From contig JABFGG010000002.1 in assembly GCA_013112575.1 (NCBI GenBank), positions 248,001-312,000 of the forward strand: a stretch of 64,000 bases of DNA, read 5' to 3'. How positions within the stretch are numbered: the stretch's first letter is position 1; each line of letters starts with the position of its first letter. This document shows, in pieces, positions 32,994-42,786 of the stretch. The DNA is from Chloroflexota bacterium. GTDB taxonomy: Bacteria; Chloroflexota; Anaerolineae; Anaerolineales; UBA11579. The translations under genes and the position numbers were made by a program. The notes beneath the pieces are model-generated. The model saw only the letters and a list, made by a program, of their open reading frames with translations, made no database searches and was not told the DNA's origin.

Positions 32994-34963
32994 TGGGGGA
33001 CCTTAATGATGAGGTTTCCAAATGGGTCGATGCTAGCTTGGTCCTGGTCTTCTAGAAGGATGGTAGTGTCTGGGCGAACGACCAGCGCGGGGCCTGTCAA
33101 CTGATTGCCTGCTTTAAGCAATTGGGCATCATAGATGGGGACTCGTTTGGTTCCATCAGCGAAGATGATGTCTTGCTCTTGCAATATCGCTGAATTTGAG
33201 TCTGGGCTTTTTTCAGTAGATCGAGGCAGTTCTGGCTGCTTGACTTTACCAATGGCGCGCACGTACAAGTTCACGATTTCAATTTCAGCCTCATGGTTGG
33301 CATAACCGTAGCTATCTTTATGAGCATTATGGAAATCTTTAATAAAATCATCACCGAATGGAATGCGTAATTCAAAGGACTGTCCCTCGTAGCGCATATC
33401 AAGATAGCGTTCAATGATCATATCATTCGCATTTTCGATGCCTTGATCAGATAGATTGTTTTGCCCTGTTTCAACAAGAGGTTGGAGCAGGGCTTCAATC
33501 TCCCTAATGGAGGTATTCCCTGGAAGCATGACTGTTTTTGTGTAATCCTTGATGACATCGGCCATGAGCATACCTAATGCCGAGAGGGTAGCTGCCTGAG
33601 GAGGAACAAGTACCTGAGGGATGCCTAAATTACGTGCCAGCGCAGAAGCGTGCAAACCTCCCGCCCCGCCAAATGAAACCAGTGTGAAGTTTTCAGGGTC
33701 ATAGCCGCGTTCAACAGAGATCACCCTTAGAGCGCGTGCCATGTGAGCATTGGCAATTTCAATTACGCCTAAGGCAGTTTGGTATGGGTCTAAACCTAGT
33801 GCTTGAGCAGTAGAATTGATAGCATCTATTGCTCTCTGCTTATCCAGCTTCATCTCTCCCCCGAGAAAGTTTCCAGGCAATAGACGTCCCAGTACTAGGT
33901 TAGCGTCTGTCACGGTAGGCAATCTGCCTTTACCGTAGCAGGCCGGGCCCGGGTCGGCCCCGGCACTTTCCGGGCCAACCTGTAAAGCCCCACCAGCATC
34001 CACCCTGGCAATAGAACCACCTCCAGAGCCCACTGTATGAATATCAATGATGGGGATGTGAATGGGCAAACCGCCAACTTCCGCTTCATTGGTCAATTGA
34101 AATTGTTTGTCTACCAGACCTACATCCGTGGATGTGCCCCCCATGTCGAAAGTGATCAAGCGATCGAAACCTGCTTGCAACCCAACGGACTGTGCTCCTA
34201 CCACACCGCCAGCCGGACCTGAGACGATACAACGCACAGCATTCTTGCGGGCCTCCAAAGGACTGATGCTGCCTCCATTGGATTGCATGATGCTCAGATC
34301 ATCATGGGGGAGTTCTTTTTGTAATTTCCCGATGTATTTGTCCATCACGGGTGAAACGTAGGCATTCACCGCAGTTGTACTCGTCCGTTCGTATTCGCGG
34401 AACTGAGGGAGGATTTCATTAGAAGCAGAGACGAAAAACCCTTTTTCACGCAAGAAGTCTGCAATTGCCTGTTCGTGTCCCGGATACAAAAAGGAAAACA
34501 ATAAACTGACGGCGATCGAGTTGACATCCTCTGCGTCCAGGAGCTGGGCGACCTCGTCAAGCTCTTTGATATCTAAGGCTTGCTGGATCTCTCCATCTGC
34601 ATTCACGCGCTCATTAACTTCCAAACGCAATTCTTTTGGAATGAGTGGTTCGGACGGGTCTTCGAAAAAATCGTAGAGGGATGGACGGTTCTGGCGCCCG
34701 ATCTGGAGCACGTCCCGGAAGCCTTTGGTGGTGATAAGTGCCGTTTTGGTTCCTTTGCGTTCTAGAAGCGCATTGGTTGCTACCGTCGACCCGTGGATCA
34801 ATTGGCGATGGGCTGTTCCATCTACGCGTTCCAGCCCTTCCAGCATGGCTTTCGCTGGATCGCTGGGAGTAGAGGGGGCTTTGAAGGTAGTAATTGATCC
34901 CGTTTCTGGATTATGAACAACAAAGTCTGTGAAGGTCCCGCCGATGTCTATGCCGATTCTCAT
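32990..34963 (-). CDS. hyuA: Hydantoinase/oxoprolinase subunit A
   Basis: ATP-binding subunit of the same enzyme. The 657 residues begin IGIDIGGTFTDFVVHNPETG (ASKHA-type phosphate loop) and contain DMGGTSTDVGLV, GSGGGSIARVD and GPGPACYG-like ADPGPACYGKG. A TAAAAT lies 6 bases before the ATG with no ribosome site, so the mRNA appears leaderless. The gene is divergent from the MFS exporter. Confidence 0.93.
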   Translation of the reverse strand: MRIGIDIGGTFTDFVVHNPETGSITTFKAPSTPSDPAKAMLEGLERVDGTAHRQLIHGSTVATNALLERKGTKTALITTKGFRDVLQIGRQNRPSLYDFFEDPSEPLIPKELRLEVNERVNADGEIQQALDIKELDEVAQLLDAEDVNSIAVSLLFSFLYPGHEQAIADFLREKGFFVSASNEILPQFREYERTSTTAVNAYVSPVMDKYIGKLQKELPHDDLSIMQSNGGSISPLEARKNAVRCIVSGPAGGVVGAQSVGLQAGFDRLITFDMGGTSTDVGLVDKQFQLTNEAEVGGLPIHIPIIDIHTVGSGGGSIARVDAGGALQVGPESAGADPGPACYGKGRLPTVTDANLVLGRLLPGNFLGGEMKLDKQRAIDAINSTAQALGLDPYQTALGVIEIANAHMARALRVISVERGYDPENFTLVSFGGAGGLHASALARNLGIPQVLVPPQAATLSALGMLMADVIKDYTKTVMLPGNTSIREIEALLQPLVETGQNNLSDQGIENANDMIIERYLDMRYEGQSFELRIPFGDDFIKDFHNAHKDSYGYANHEAEIEIVNLYVRAIGKVKQPELPRSTEKSPDSNSAILQEQDIIFADGTKRVPIYDAQLLKAGNQLTGPALVVRPDTTILLEDQDQASIDPFGNLIIKVPQ

Positions 34964-34969
34964 AATCTA

Positions 34970-34975
34970 ATTTTA
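34970..34975 (-). promoter_or_regulatory. Leaderless-type -10 element for hyuA
   Basis: Minus-strand TAAAAT (34975-34970) ends 6 bases before the ATG at 34963. No Shine-Dalgarno is visible. Confidence 0.5.
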
Positions 34976-35044
34976 CTACCAGCCCTAGCCATTTTGCTGG
35001 GGGCATAAAAGCCTTTCCCATGCTAGGATTGTGGATAAGAAAGG

Positions 35045-35062
35045 TATACTTTACCGTTCGGT
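35045..35062 (+). promoter_or_regulatory. -10 element and palindromic ACCGTTCGGT before the MFS gene
   Basis: TATACT (35045-35050) is followed 2 bases later by ACCGTTCGGT (35053-35062), a short dyad (ACCG-TT-CGGT) at the expected transcript start. TetR-family sites often have this form. No good -35 is visible. Confidence 0.45.
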
Positions 35063-35085
35063 TTAGTGTTAGGAGTGAGAGGATC

Positions 35086-36678
35086 ATGATCAATCAGCAA
35101 CAAGAAAATGAAAAGGGGATACTTGGGGGCGCGGGATTGTGGGTACTGGTGGCGACAATTCTGGGTTCGGCGATAGCCTTCATTGACGGCACAGTGGTCA
35201 ACGTGGCCCTACCGGTTTTACAAGAAGACCTTGGTGCCACCATCAGCCAAACACAATGGATCGTCGAAGCTTATATGCTTTTCCTGGCGGCACTCATTTT
35301 GGTGGGTGGTTCGTTGGGAGATCACTTTGGGCGCAAGCGTATCTACACTATTGGTATTGTTATTTTTGCACTGGCTTCGGCCTGGGCTGGTTTGGCTCCC
35401 GATGCCAATCAATTGATCCTTGCGCGAGCTGTGCAGGGGATTGGTGGAGCCTTGCTGACCCCTGGTAGTTTATCCATCATCACAGCTTACTTCAATGAGA
35501 GCAATCGTGGGCAAGCTATCGGTATCTGGTCTGCATTTGCAACCCTGACAACAGCCGGTGGTCCTGCACTTGGTGGCTGGCTGGTGGACAATGCTTCCTG
35601 GCGCTGGGTGTTTTATATCAATATCCCATTAGCGATCATCGTGTTAGTGATCTTGTTCTGGCGTGTCCCTGAGAGTCGCGATGAGGAGATCGGTGGGGAA
35701 CTGGATTGGTTAGGGGCTTTATTAGCCACGCTTGGTTTGGCCGGGGTCACCTTCGGTTTGGTCGAAGCTTCCAATTTGGGCCTGACCAGCCCAATCGTGA
35801 TCGGAAGCTTCTTTGGTGGCATTCTTGCTTTGGTGGCATTCATTTATGTTGAGAGTCGCGCAAAAACACCCATGATGCCCTTGAGCGTATTTCGTTCGCC
35901 TACCTTTACCGGGGCCAACCTATTGACCCTTTTCTTATATGGTGCTCTAGGTGGTGCCCTATTCTTTTACAACTTTAACTTCATCAACTTACAGGGCTAT
36001 ACCGCCACCCAGGCTGGTTTTGCATTCTTGCCATTTACTATTGTCCTGGCTGTCTTATCTCCCTGGGCGGGTGGTCTTGTGGCGCGTTATGGGGCCAAAC
36101 TGCCTCTGGTCATTGGTCCCCTGATCGTTGCCTTGGCTTTCTATATGCTGAGTTTGCCTGGCATCGGTGGCAACTATCTGACTACTTGGTTGCCTGGCAT
36201 CCTGGTATTCAGTTTTGGCATGGCCATTGTGGTTGCGCCGCTTACTACTGCCGTGATGGGGGCCGTGGACGTTAGTCATTCAGGTCTTGCTTCAGGAGTG
36301 AATAATGCATTTGCCCGCACAGCAAGTTTGTTGGCAGTCGCTATCTTTGGTTTGATCGCCTTTTTTAATTTCAACACACAAGTAGATACGCGCTTGGCAA
36401 GTTCAACATTGCTCCCCGAAGCGGCACAACAGATCGAAGTGGTGCGTGAACAATTCCCTACTGCCGTGATTGGGGATGAAGTAGACATTTCCGGGAAAGA
36501 GTTCGCCCAGGAAATCCTGGATCTTGCATTCCTATCAAGTTTTCGCCTGATGATGTATCTGGGGGTTGGCCTGTCTTTACTCAGTTCGCTGGTGGCTTTA
36601 ATTCTCATTGAAGGCAAAAAGCCAGATGCTGCGCCCGAACCAGCAGAAGCTGAAACCGCAGCCCCCTTGGCAGGATAA
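35086..36678 (+). CDS. DHA2-family MFS drug exporter (EmrB/QacA type)
   Basis: A 530-residue proton-coupled exporter with about 14 membrane helices. Motifs: DGTVVNVALP after helix 1, motif A GDHFGRKR, and motif C-like GPALGGWL. I start at ATG 35086 (MINQQQENEKG) because GAGAGGATC precedes it; the longer frame to 35020 covers the promoter. Substrate unknown. It converges with the radical-SAM gene at a shared terminator. Confidence 0.92.
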   Translation: MINQQQENEKGILGGAGLWVLVATILGSAIAFIDGTVVNVALPVLQEDLGATISQTQWIVEAYMLFLAALILVGGSLGDHFGRKRIYTIGIVIFALASAWAGLAPDANQLILARAVQGIGGALLTPGSLSIITAYFNESNRGQAIGIWSAFATLTTAGGPALGGWLVDNASWRWVFYINIPLAIIVLVILFWRVPESRDEEIGGELDWLGALLATLGLAGVTFGLVEASNLGLTSPIVIGSFFGGILALVAFIYVESRAKTPMMPLSVFRSPTFTGANLLTLFLYGALGGALFFYNFNFINLQGYTATQAGFAFLPFTIVLAVLSPWAGGLVARYGAKLPLVIGPLIVALAFYMLSLPGIGGNYLTTWLPGILVFSFGMAIVVAPLTTAVMGAVDVSHSGLASGVNNAFARTASLLAVAIFGLIAFFNFNTQVDTRLASSTLLPEAAQQIEVVREQFPTAVIGDEVDISGKEFAQEILDLAFLSSFRLMMYLGVGLSLLSSLVALILIEGKKPDAAPEPAEAETAAPLAG

Positions 36679-36683
36679 AAAAG

Positions 36684-36709
36684 AAGCCCCGGATTTCCAG
36701 GGCTTTTTA
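36684..36709. terminator. Bidirectional terminator between MFS and radical-SAM genes
   Basis: AAGCCCCGGA / TCCAGGGCTT stem (one mismatch) with a TT loop, followed by TTT. An A-run on the other side serves the minus-strand radical-SAM gene. Confidence 0.8.
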
Positions 36710-37858
36710 TATCAAACTCAGCTGGTGGCTGGGTTGCCTGCCATTGAGTAATACAAAGGGTGCTGCCCGTTTGTAGACCACACCCAATTTTTGAAGATGC
36801 TTCAGATTGGTAATTTGTTTTTGGCCCCGGGCTTTGAGAATGCGCTTAACGCCCACTGGTCCAAAGCCTGGTACGCGTAACAATTCTTCGCGTGTGGCCC
36901 GGTTGACCTCTACGGGTGAATGTTTGAGGTTATCTTTAGCCCAGGCCAGTTTAGGATCAATATCCAATGGTAGGTTGCCGTTCTTAGTAAAAGGCATATC
37001 TTCCATGCTAAAGCCATAATCTCGTAACAAGAATGAAGATTGGTAGAGGCGGTGTTCACGCATGGGGTTTTCGGCGGGCAGGTTTTCAAACGGCGTATCT
37101 CTTACGGGGTTGAAGGCCATGTAGTAGCTGCGCGCCAACCTGGTGTTCTTGTAAAGGTAATCGGAGGTAGCGATGATCTCCAGGTCTGTCTCACCAGCCG
37201 GACCGACCACGAATTGAGTTGTCGAAGAAGCCCAGCGACCGTTCCAGGAATTCCGGGGAGATACTTTTTGGCGGATATCTTCGATCCACTTCAACTGTTG
37301 GAATAATTCAGTGTCGAACTCTTTCATGGGAGCCAGGGTGGGGAGACGTTTCTCGTTGGCCCCTTCCAGGTTAGCTGACACCCTGCTAGCCAGTTCCATA
37401 GAGCGCTGTACCTGATCATACTCGGCACCTGGCATTAATTTGAGGTGCATATAGCCGCGATATTTGTATTTGTTGCGCAAAATGTTGGCGGTGTCGATCA
37501 ATTTGTCTTGCGTTTTAATCCCACCGCCGATCACACCGGAGCTGAGGAACAAGCCCTCGACCAGATTGGCGCGGAACATGTACATGTAGACCCTGGCTAA
37601 TTCTTCTGGTTTAAAGGTGGCGCGCCGCATGTTCCTCCCCGCGCGGAAAGGGCAATAGTTGCAATTGCGCTCACAGGCTGAAGTAAGCAGTGTTTTGAGT
37701 ACTTTCATGCGCTTGCCACCCGGCATGACAACTTCACTGATGGGAATGGCTGGCTGTTGTTTGCCATCAATGATCGGTTGGCAGGCCACCTCATTCTGGG
37801 CATTCACTTCCAATTGCATATCCGAGGACAGCAATGATAAACGTTCCACATTGTCCAT
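36707..37858 (-). CDS. Radical SAM protein with C-terminal helix-hairpin-helix
   Basis: A 383-residue radical SAM enzyme. The cluster motif is CERNCNYC (Cys62, Cys66, Cys69). The barrel follows (LFLSSGVIGGGIKTQDKLID, YMHLKLMPGAEYDQVQ). Residues about 315-370 form a DNA-binding type helix-hairpin-helix (VNRATREELLRVPGFGPVGV, KRILKARG). This matches the 'DNA modification/repair radical SAM' family often linked to a uracil-DNA glycosylase; no such gene is next to it here. The reaction is unknown. Its promoter carries an SOS-box-like inverted repeat. Confidence 0.88.
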   Translation of the reverse strand: MDNVERLSLLSSDMQLEVNAQNEVACQPIIDGKQQPAIPISEVVMPGGKRMKVLKTLLTSACERNCNYCPFRAGRNMRRATFKPEELARVYMYMFRANLVEGLFLSSGVIGGGIKTQDKLIDTANILRNKYKYRGYMHLKLMPGAEYDQVQRSMELASRVSANLEGANEKRLPTLAPMKEFDTELFQQLKWIEDIRQKVSPRNSWNGRWASSTTQFVVGPAGETDLEIIATSDYLYKNTRLARSYYMAFNPVRDTPFENLPAENPMREHRLYQSSFLLRDYGFSMEDMPFTKNGNLPLDIDPKLAWAKDNLKHSPVEVNRATREELLRVPGFGPVGVKRILKARGQKQITNLKHLQKLGVVYKRAAPFVLLNGRQPSHQLSLI

Positions 37859-37864
37859 ATCAAT

Positions 37865-37893
37865 AATATAGAACGAATTTTCTATATAGTCAA
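37865..37893 (-). promoter_or_regulatory. Promoter with inverted repeat in spacer, radical-SAM gene
   Basis: Minus-strand TTGACT (37893-37888), exactly 17 bases, TATATT (37870-37865). The spacer holds an inverted repeat ATATAGAA-CGAATT-TTCTATAT (37866-37887). A repressor there would block the polymerase. The core TAGAAC-GAAT-TTTCTA is one base from the GAAC-N4-GTTC form of Gram-positive-type LexA boxes. Confidence 0.65.
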
Positions 37894-37974
37894 GTGCCTG
37901 TCAAGTTCTTGACATTATTGGTGAACTTCAGCTTATTGTCAGCATCTTGTTTCGAATTCAAAAAACTGGAGCGA

Positions 37975-37980
37975 TATAAT
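37975..37980 (+). promoter_or_regulatory. Leaderless-type -10 element for the first phenylacetate-cluster gene
   Basis: TATAAT ends 10 bases before the ATG at 37991, leaving a leader of about 4 nt. Only a weak AGAG precedes the start. A TTGACA also occurs at 37909-37914 with a poor -10 (CTTATT) 17 bases on. Confidence 0.5.
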
Positions 37981-37990
37981 ACATAGAGCT

Positions 37991-38764
37991 ATGACCGAAG
38001 AACTTGTACTAATCGAAAAAGAGAATGCAGTAGGCACGGTGCATCTCAACCGGCCTGATAAGTTGAATGCCCTCAGCCCGGCGATGCTCAGTGCACTTGC
38101 CGATGCCTTGGAACAACTAGATGTCGATAAGGATATCCGTGTCATCATTATTGCTGGCAGCTCCAATGTCTTTGCCGCTGGAGCGGATATAGAAGCCATG
38201 GCAAAAGCTTCGCCGCTTGAGATGAAAGCGCTGGGTACGCGTGACTATTGGCTACGCATGCGTCGCATCGACAAACCCCTGATTGCTGCGGTTAGTGGAT
38301 ATGCTTTTGGAGGGGGCTGTGAACTTGCTTTGCAATGTGACCTGATCGTGGCTTCGGAGACGGCCCAATTTGCCCAGCCGGAGATCAAGCTGGGCATCAT
38401 ACCCGGCGCGGGAGGCACCCAACGCCTGACCAAAGCCATTGGGCCATATCGTGCCATGGAGATGGTCCTAACCGGCGAAGCCATCAGTGCCCAAGAAGCT
38501 TACCAACATAATTTGATTAATCGAGTTGTCCCGGTTGAACGTTATTTGGATGAAGCCAAGGAACTGGCTCGCCTTATTGCCGAACGTCCACCCGTTGCGG
38601 TGCGAATGGCCCGCGAAGCCGTACGGCGCGGTGTTGAGTACACATTGACCGATGGCATGGAAGTGGAGCGGCGAAACTTCTTATTGCTTTTTGATACAGA
38701 CGATCAGGCGGAGGGGATGAACGCCTTTCTCGAAAAACGCCCCCCAGAATTTAAGGGAGAATGA
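37991..38764 (+). CDS. paaF: Enoyl-CoA hydratase, phenylacetate cluster
   Basis: A 257-residue crotonase that adds water to an enoyl-CoA in the beta-oxidation-like end of the phenylacetyl-CoA route. The oxyanion-hole and acid/base blocks are FAAGADIEAMAKASP, GYAFGGGCELALQCDLIVAS and QPEIKLGIIPGAGGTQRL, with both catalytic glutamates present (GGGCELAL and PEIKLG-PGAGG region). Symbol given by context; similarity to other crotonases is high. Its stop overlaps the next start (ATGA). Confidence 0.85.
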   Translation: MTEELVLIEKENAVGTVHLNRPDKLNALSPAMLSALADALEQLDVDKDIRVIIIAGSSNVFAAGADIEAMAKASPLEMKALGTRDYWLRMRRIDKPLIAAVSGYAFGGGCELALQCDLIVASETAQFAQPEIKLGIIPGAGGTQRLTKAIGPYRAMEMVLTGEAISAQEAYQHNLINRVVPVERYLDEAKELARLIAERPPVAVRMAREAVRRGVEYTLTDGMEVERRNFLLLFDTDDQAEGMNAFLEKRPPEFKGE

Positions 38765-40323
38765 CTTTGACCTACGATCTAAAACCAGGCGTGACCACCA
38801 TTGGTATCATCGGGGCTGGAACAATGGGCTCTGGCATTGCCCTGGCTGCTTTGTATGCCGGTTATGATGTCATTCTGCAAGACCCCTTTGGGGAGGCAAC
38901 CGACCAGGCCAAAGAATATTTGAGTAAATTCCTGGAGAAAAAGGGCATGGGGGAGCACATGGAAAAGGTTACCTTCTCTGATGACATGGAAGACCTGGCT
39001 CCAGCCCACATTGTTATTGAAGCTGTTGTAGAACACCTCAATCTTAAGAAAGATATCTTTAACCGCCTGGATGTAATTTGCCCACCTCCAACGATTTTGG
39101 CGACTAACACCAGCACGCTAGCCGTCACGGAAGTTGCCGCGGCGGCTGGCAATCCGGAACGGGTCATCGGCATGCACTTCTTTAATCCTGCTCCGATCTT
39201 GAAACTGGTTGAGGTGGTAAAAGCCGGTCAGACCTCACAGGATGTCGTGGATGCGGTTGTTGGGCTTGCTGAGTACATGCAGAAAACCCCCGTGGTTACC
39301 AATGACACTCCCGGTTTTATCGTCAACCGCGTGGCACGCCCCTTTTATGGTGAGGCCTTGCGCCTGTTGGGGGAAGGCGTTGCCACTTACGAAGAGATCG
39401 ATACGATTGTGCAGTATGGGGGAGGTTTCCGCATGGGGCCGTTCCAATTGATGGACTTGATAGGCATTGACGTGAACGCTACCGCCATGCAATCCATGTA
39501 TGAGCAAAGCTTTGGCGAACCACGTTATCGCCCGCACTGGATCCAGATGCAGAAGATGCAGGCCACGCATTTGGGTCGCAAGACCGGCAGTGGTTTTTAT
39601 GATTACAACAAAGATGGCGAACCTGAAAGACCCCAAATTCCTGCGGCACAAGCAGGCAATGGTCAGGTAGTGATCTCAAAGGGCAATTGGGCTCCCGGCT
39701 TGAAACCTCTCTTGCAATCGGCTGGCTATGAATTGCATTCCATTCCTCAAGCTGCAGATACTAGGGCAGCGTTCATCGTTGCGCGTCAAAAATTGCGCCG
39801 GCGTGTGGAGTTGATCGACGAAAGTTTATCACCCGATGTACCCATGTTCGTACAGACTGCCACGGCTCCGTTGTCTGAAATCGCTGCCTGGATGCAGCAC
39901 CCGCAGCGATTGGTCGGACTGGATGGTCTGTTCTTTGCATTTGGGGAAGTCGTTAGTCTCATAACCAGTCCGGTGATGGATGAAACTGTCCACCAACGAT
40001 CCGATGACTTCATTCGCGGATTGAGTAAATTGCCGATCTGGATCAAAGAAAGCCCGGCTCTGGTGCTGCCGCGCATCATTTGTCAACTGGTTAACGAGGC
40101 CGCTTATGCCCATTTGGAGGGAGTTGCAGCGGCGGATGAGATCGACATGGCTATGCAGTTAGGCGTCAATTATCCCTTTGGGCCTTTGGCCTGGGGCAAA
40201 CAGCTTGGTTACCGCCGCGTGGTGGCCGTGCTGGAACATCTTTATAGGGAATATGGCGAAGATCGCTATCGTGTCTGTCCTTTGCTGCGTCGTTGGGCGC
40301 GGCTTGAACGCACCACTGTGTAA
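38761..40323 (+). CDS. paaH: 3-hydroxyacyl-CoA dehydrogenase, phenylacetate cluster
   Basis: Oxidises a 3-hydroxyacyl-CoA with NAD. The 520 residues have the Rossmann loop GAGTMGSGIALAALYAGYDV. FNPAPILKLVEVV holds the active-site region and NDTPGFIVNRVARPF the domain joint. A second C-terminal 3HCDH domain (about 400-500; PRIICQLVNEAAYAHLEGVA) is present, as in the longer PaaH/PaaC type. Overlaps the crotonase gene by 4 bases. Confidence 0.87.
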   Translation: MTLTYDLKPGVTTIGIIGAGTMGSGIALAALYAGYDVILQDPFGEATDQAKEYLSKFLEKKGMGEHMEKVTFSDDMEDLAPAHIVIEAVVEHLNLKKDIFNRLDVICPPPTILATNTSTLAVTEVAAAAGNPERVIGMHFFNPAPILKLVEVVKAGQTSQDVVDAVVGLAEYMQKTPVVTNDTPGFIVNRVARPFYGEALRLLGEGVATYEEIDTIVQYGGGFRMGPFQLMDLIGIDVNATAMQSMYEQSFGEPRYRPHWIQMQKMQATHLGRKTGSGFYDYNKDGEPERPQIPAAQAGNGQVVISKGNWAPGLKPLLQSAGYELHSIPQAADTRAAFIVARQKLRRRVELIDESLSPDVPMFVQTATAPLSEIAAWMQHPQRLVGLDGLFFAFGEVVSLITSPVMDETVHQRSDDFIRGLSKLPIWIKESPALVLPRIICQLVNEAAYAHLEGVAAADEIDMAMQLGVNYPFGPLAWGKQLGYRRVVAVLEHLYREYGEDRYRVCPLLRRWARLERTTV

Positions 40324-40364
40324 TCGTGTACAATTGATTCATACCAGCTTGTAAGGAGACTTTC

Positions 40365-41258
40365 TTGGGCGAACGCGCCTTTACCGGGAAAGCCCCGGAT
40401 TCTTTTGACTTTGAGGCCATCATTTATGAAAAGAACGATGGTCGTGCTACCATCACATTTAACCGACCCCAAGTGCTCAATGCTATCAACCATCAGGTGT
40501 TGAGCGAACTAAATATCGCTTTCAAGGACGCCAGTTGGGATGACAGCGTTGCAGTTGTTATTCTGACAGGATCAGGTGAGCGCGCCTTTTGCACTGGGGC
40601 AGACCTGAAAGAACAAAAGCAGTTCCTGGAGCGTCCCCGCGATTATTGGAAGTGGATGGGCGATTTCATAGAGTGCCATGAACGCCTCCGCAACCTGGGC
40701 AAACCCACCGTGGCACGCCTTAACGGCATTGTGGTTGGGGGCGGCAACGAGTTCAATATGAGTTGCGATTTGGCTTTGGCTGCGGATGACATTTACATCC
40801 GCCAGGTGGGCACCAGCCATGGCAGTGTGGCCCTGGCAGGCGCTACCCAATTCCTGCCGCTGATCGTGGGCGACCGTCGCGCCCGCGAGATACTTTTGCT
40901 CAATGAAGAGATCCCTGCTCCCAAAGCGACTGAGTGGGGTCTGATCAATTGGGCCGTGCCGCGAAATGAACTGGATGCCAAAGTCGACGAATTAGTTGAC
41001 AAGCTCAAGGCCAAATTGCCAGAGAAGACACGCTACACCAAGCAGCAGCTCAATTTCTGGCGTGACCTTAGTTGGCACACAACCATTGGGCATGGCCGCG
41101 ATTGGCTGGCTATCCACAATACCAGCCCGGAAACTTGGGAAGGTGTGCGTTCCTTTTCTGAAAAACGCAGCGCAGATTATGATGAGATTCGCCGCCGTTG
41201 GGCAGAGGATGATGCCCCTGAATGGCCCGATGGTGAAAAACCCGAAGTCGATTTCTAA
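40365..41258 (+). CDS. Enoyl-CoA hydratase/isomerase family protein
   Basis: A second crotonase of 297 residues, longer than usual because of a C-terminal extension of about 50 residues (WAEDDAPEWPDGEKPEVDF). The start is TTG with AAGGAGA 6 bases upstream. Motifs: FCTGADLKEQKQF, IVVGGGNEFNMSCDLALAAD and GSVALAGATQFLPLIVGDRRA. The last block is reminiscent of ring-opening crotonases (6-oxocyclohexene-carbonyl-CoA hydrolase type). It may act on the oxepin/ring intermediate like PaaG, but this is inference from context. Confidence 0.82.
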   Translation: MGERAFTGKAPDSFDFEAIIYEKNDGRATITFNRPQVLNAINHQVLSELNIAFKDASWDDSVAVVILTGSGERAFCTGADLKEQKQFLERPRDYWKWMGDFIECHERLRNLGKPTVARLNGIVVGGGNEFNMSCDLALAADDIYIRQVGTSHGSVALAGATQFLPLIVGDRRAREILLLNEEIPAPKATEWGLINWAVPRNELDAKVDELVDKLKAKLPEKTRYTKQQLNFWRDLSWHTTIGHGRDWLAIHNTSPETWEGVRSFSEKRSADYDEIRRRWAEDDAPEWPDGEKPEVDF

Positions 41259-41272
41259 GGAGAACTTCCTGC

Positions 41273-42778
41273 ATGACAGATTTATTGTTGCCTGATGTTG
41301 AACTCCAAACTGGAACCCTTGATTTCCTGAAGGCTGGTCCCAAAAAGCTCTTCATCAATAATGAATGGGTAGATGCCAGAAGTGGTGAGACTTTCGAAAC
41401 TCTTAACCCTGCTACTGGAGAAGTATTGGCTGAAGTTGCCCTGGCCAGCGAAGCCGATGTGGAAGCTGCTGTGCAGGCGGCTACAAAGGCATTTCATGAA
41501 GGTCCCTGGAGCCAAACGTTGGCTGGTGACCGCGCCCGCTTGCTCTTCAAGTTGGCAGACATGATCGATGAACACGCAGATGTGCTGGCGGAACTGGAAA
41601 CATTGGATAACGGCAAACCCTTTCGTGTGGCGCGCCGCGGCGACCTTCCTTATGTCACCAAACATCTGCGTTATCAGGCTGGATGGGCCGATAAGATCGA
41701 AGGCTCTACCATTCCTGTAACTTTCCCTAACCAATTCGTTTATACTCGCCGTGAACCGATGGGTGTGGTGGGTGCCATCATCCCCTGGAACTTCCCCCTG
41801 CTTATGGCTATCTGGAAGCTGGGGCCTGCTCTGACAGCTGGGAATACCCTCATCCTCAAACCTGCTGAGCAAACTCCCTTGTCCGCCCTTTATCTGGCTG
41901 ACTTGATCGTGGAGACGGGTTTCCCGGAAGGCGTGGTCAATATCCTGACCGGCCCAGGGCTGCCCACCGGCGCAGCGATGGCGGGGCATCCACAAATTGC
42001 TAAGATCGCCTTCACTGGCTCAACTGAAGTGGGCCGCAAGATCATGGAAGCGGCTGCCAACAGCAACCTCAAGCGCGTCAGTCTGGAATTAGGTGGCAAA
42101 TCCCCTAATGTTATCTTTGCCGATGCCGATATGAACGCCGCTGTGCGCGGTGCTCAATGGGCTGTGTTCAGCACAGCCGGGCAGGAATGTGTGGCGGGCA
42201 CGCGTTTATTCGTGGAGCGCAGTGCCTATGATGAAGTTGTCGATGGATTAAAAACTAACGTCGAGAAAATGGTCGTTGACCATGGCTTTGCCGAAAAAGT
42301 GCATGTCGGCCCCATCATCACAGAAAAACAAAAAGACCGCATTCTAGGCTATATTGACGAGGGTGTAAAAGCAGGCGCAGAGGTCATAACAGGCGGTGAG
42401 CCTGTGGAGAATGACAACGGCTATTTCGTTAAACCCACTGTCTTTGCTTATGAAGATGACTCGTTAAGTCTTGTCCAGGATGAGATCTTCGGCCCGGTGG
42501 CTGCCGTTACTGCTTTCGACGATTGGGACGAGCTTGTACAGCGCGCCAATGACACAATGTACGGTTTGGCCGCCGGAGTGTGGACGCGAGATGTGGGCAA
42601 GGCCCATCGCTACGCCCATGCTGTACAGGCTGGTACGGTGTGGATCAATGGTTATGGCATGATCGACCCCGCCGCGCCCTTTGGCGGTTACAAACAATCC
42701 GGTTTTGGTCGCGAGATGGGTAAAGAAGCTATTGAGTTGTATACCCAGGTCAAGACCGTGTGGGTCAACACCAAGTAG
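41273..42778 (+). CDS. NAD(P)-dependent aldehyde dehydrogenase
   Basis: A 501-residue aldehyde dehydrogenase. The catalytic Cys is Cys306 ([10 protein letters not shown]), the general base Glu sits in [10 protein letters not shown], and the cofactor loop is [12 protein letters not shown]. The end [15 protein letters not shown] is standard. In this cluster it may form phenylacetate from phenylacetaldehyde or oxidise the ring-opened semialdehyde normally handled by PaaZ; neither is proven. It begins 14 bases after the crotonase. Confidence 0.9.
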   Translation: MTDLLLPDVELQTGTLDFLKAGPKKLFINNEWVDARSGETFETLNPATGEVLAEVALASEADVEAAVQAATKAFHEGPWSQTLAGDRARLLFKLADMIDEHADVLAELETLDNGKPFRVARRGDLPYVTKHLRYQAGWADKIEGSTIPVTFPNQFVYTRREPMGVVGAIIPWNFPLLMAIWKLGPALTAGNTLILKPAEQTPLSALYLADLIVETGFPEGVVNILTGPGLPTGAAMAGHPQIAKIAFTGSTEVGRKIMEAAANSNLKRVSLELGGKSPNVIFADADMNAAVRGAQWAVFSTAGQECVAGTRLFVERSAYDEVVDGLKTNVEKMVVDHGFAEKVHVGPIITEKQKDRILGYIDEGVKAGAEVITGGEPVENDNGYFVKPTVFAYEDDSLSLVQDEIFGPVAAVTAFDDWDELVQRANDTMYGLAAGVWTRDVGKAHRYAHAVQAGTVWINGYGMIDPAAPFGGYKQSGFGREMGKEAIELYTQVKTVWVNTK

Positions 42779-42786
42779 GAGCATAT

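Noticed and set aside
40365-41258. MenB (dihydroxynaphthoyl-CoA synthase) for the second crotonase
   Set aside because: The MenB-type block around GSFDAG is absent and no other menaquinone gene is nearby.
41282-41995. A 237-codon minus-strand open frame
   Set aside because: It is antisense to the aldehyde dehydrogenase and has no family features.
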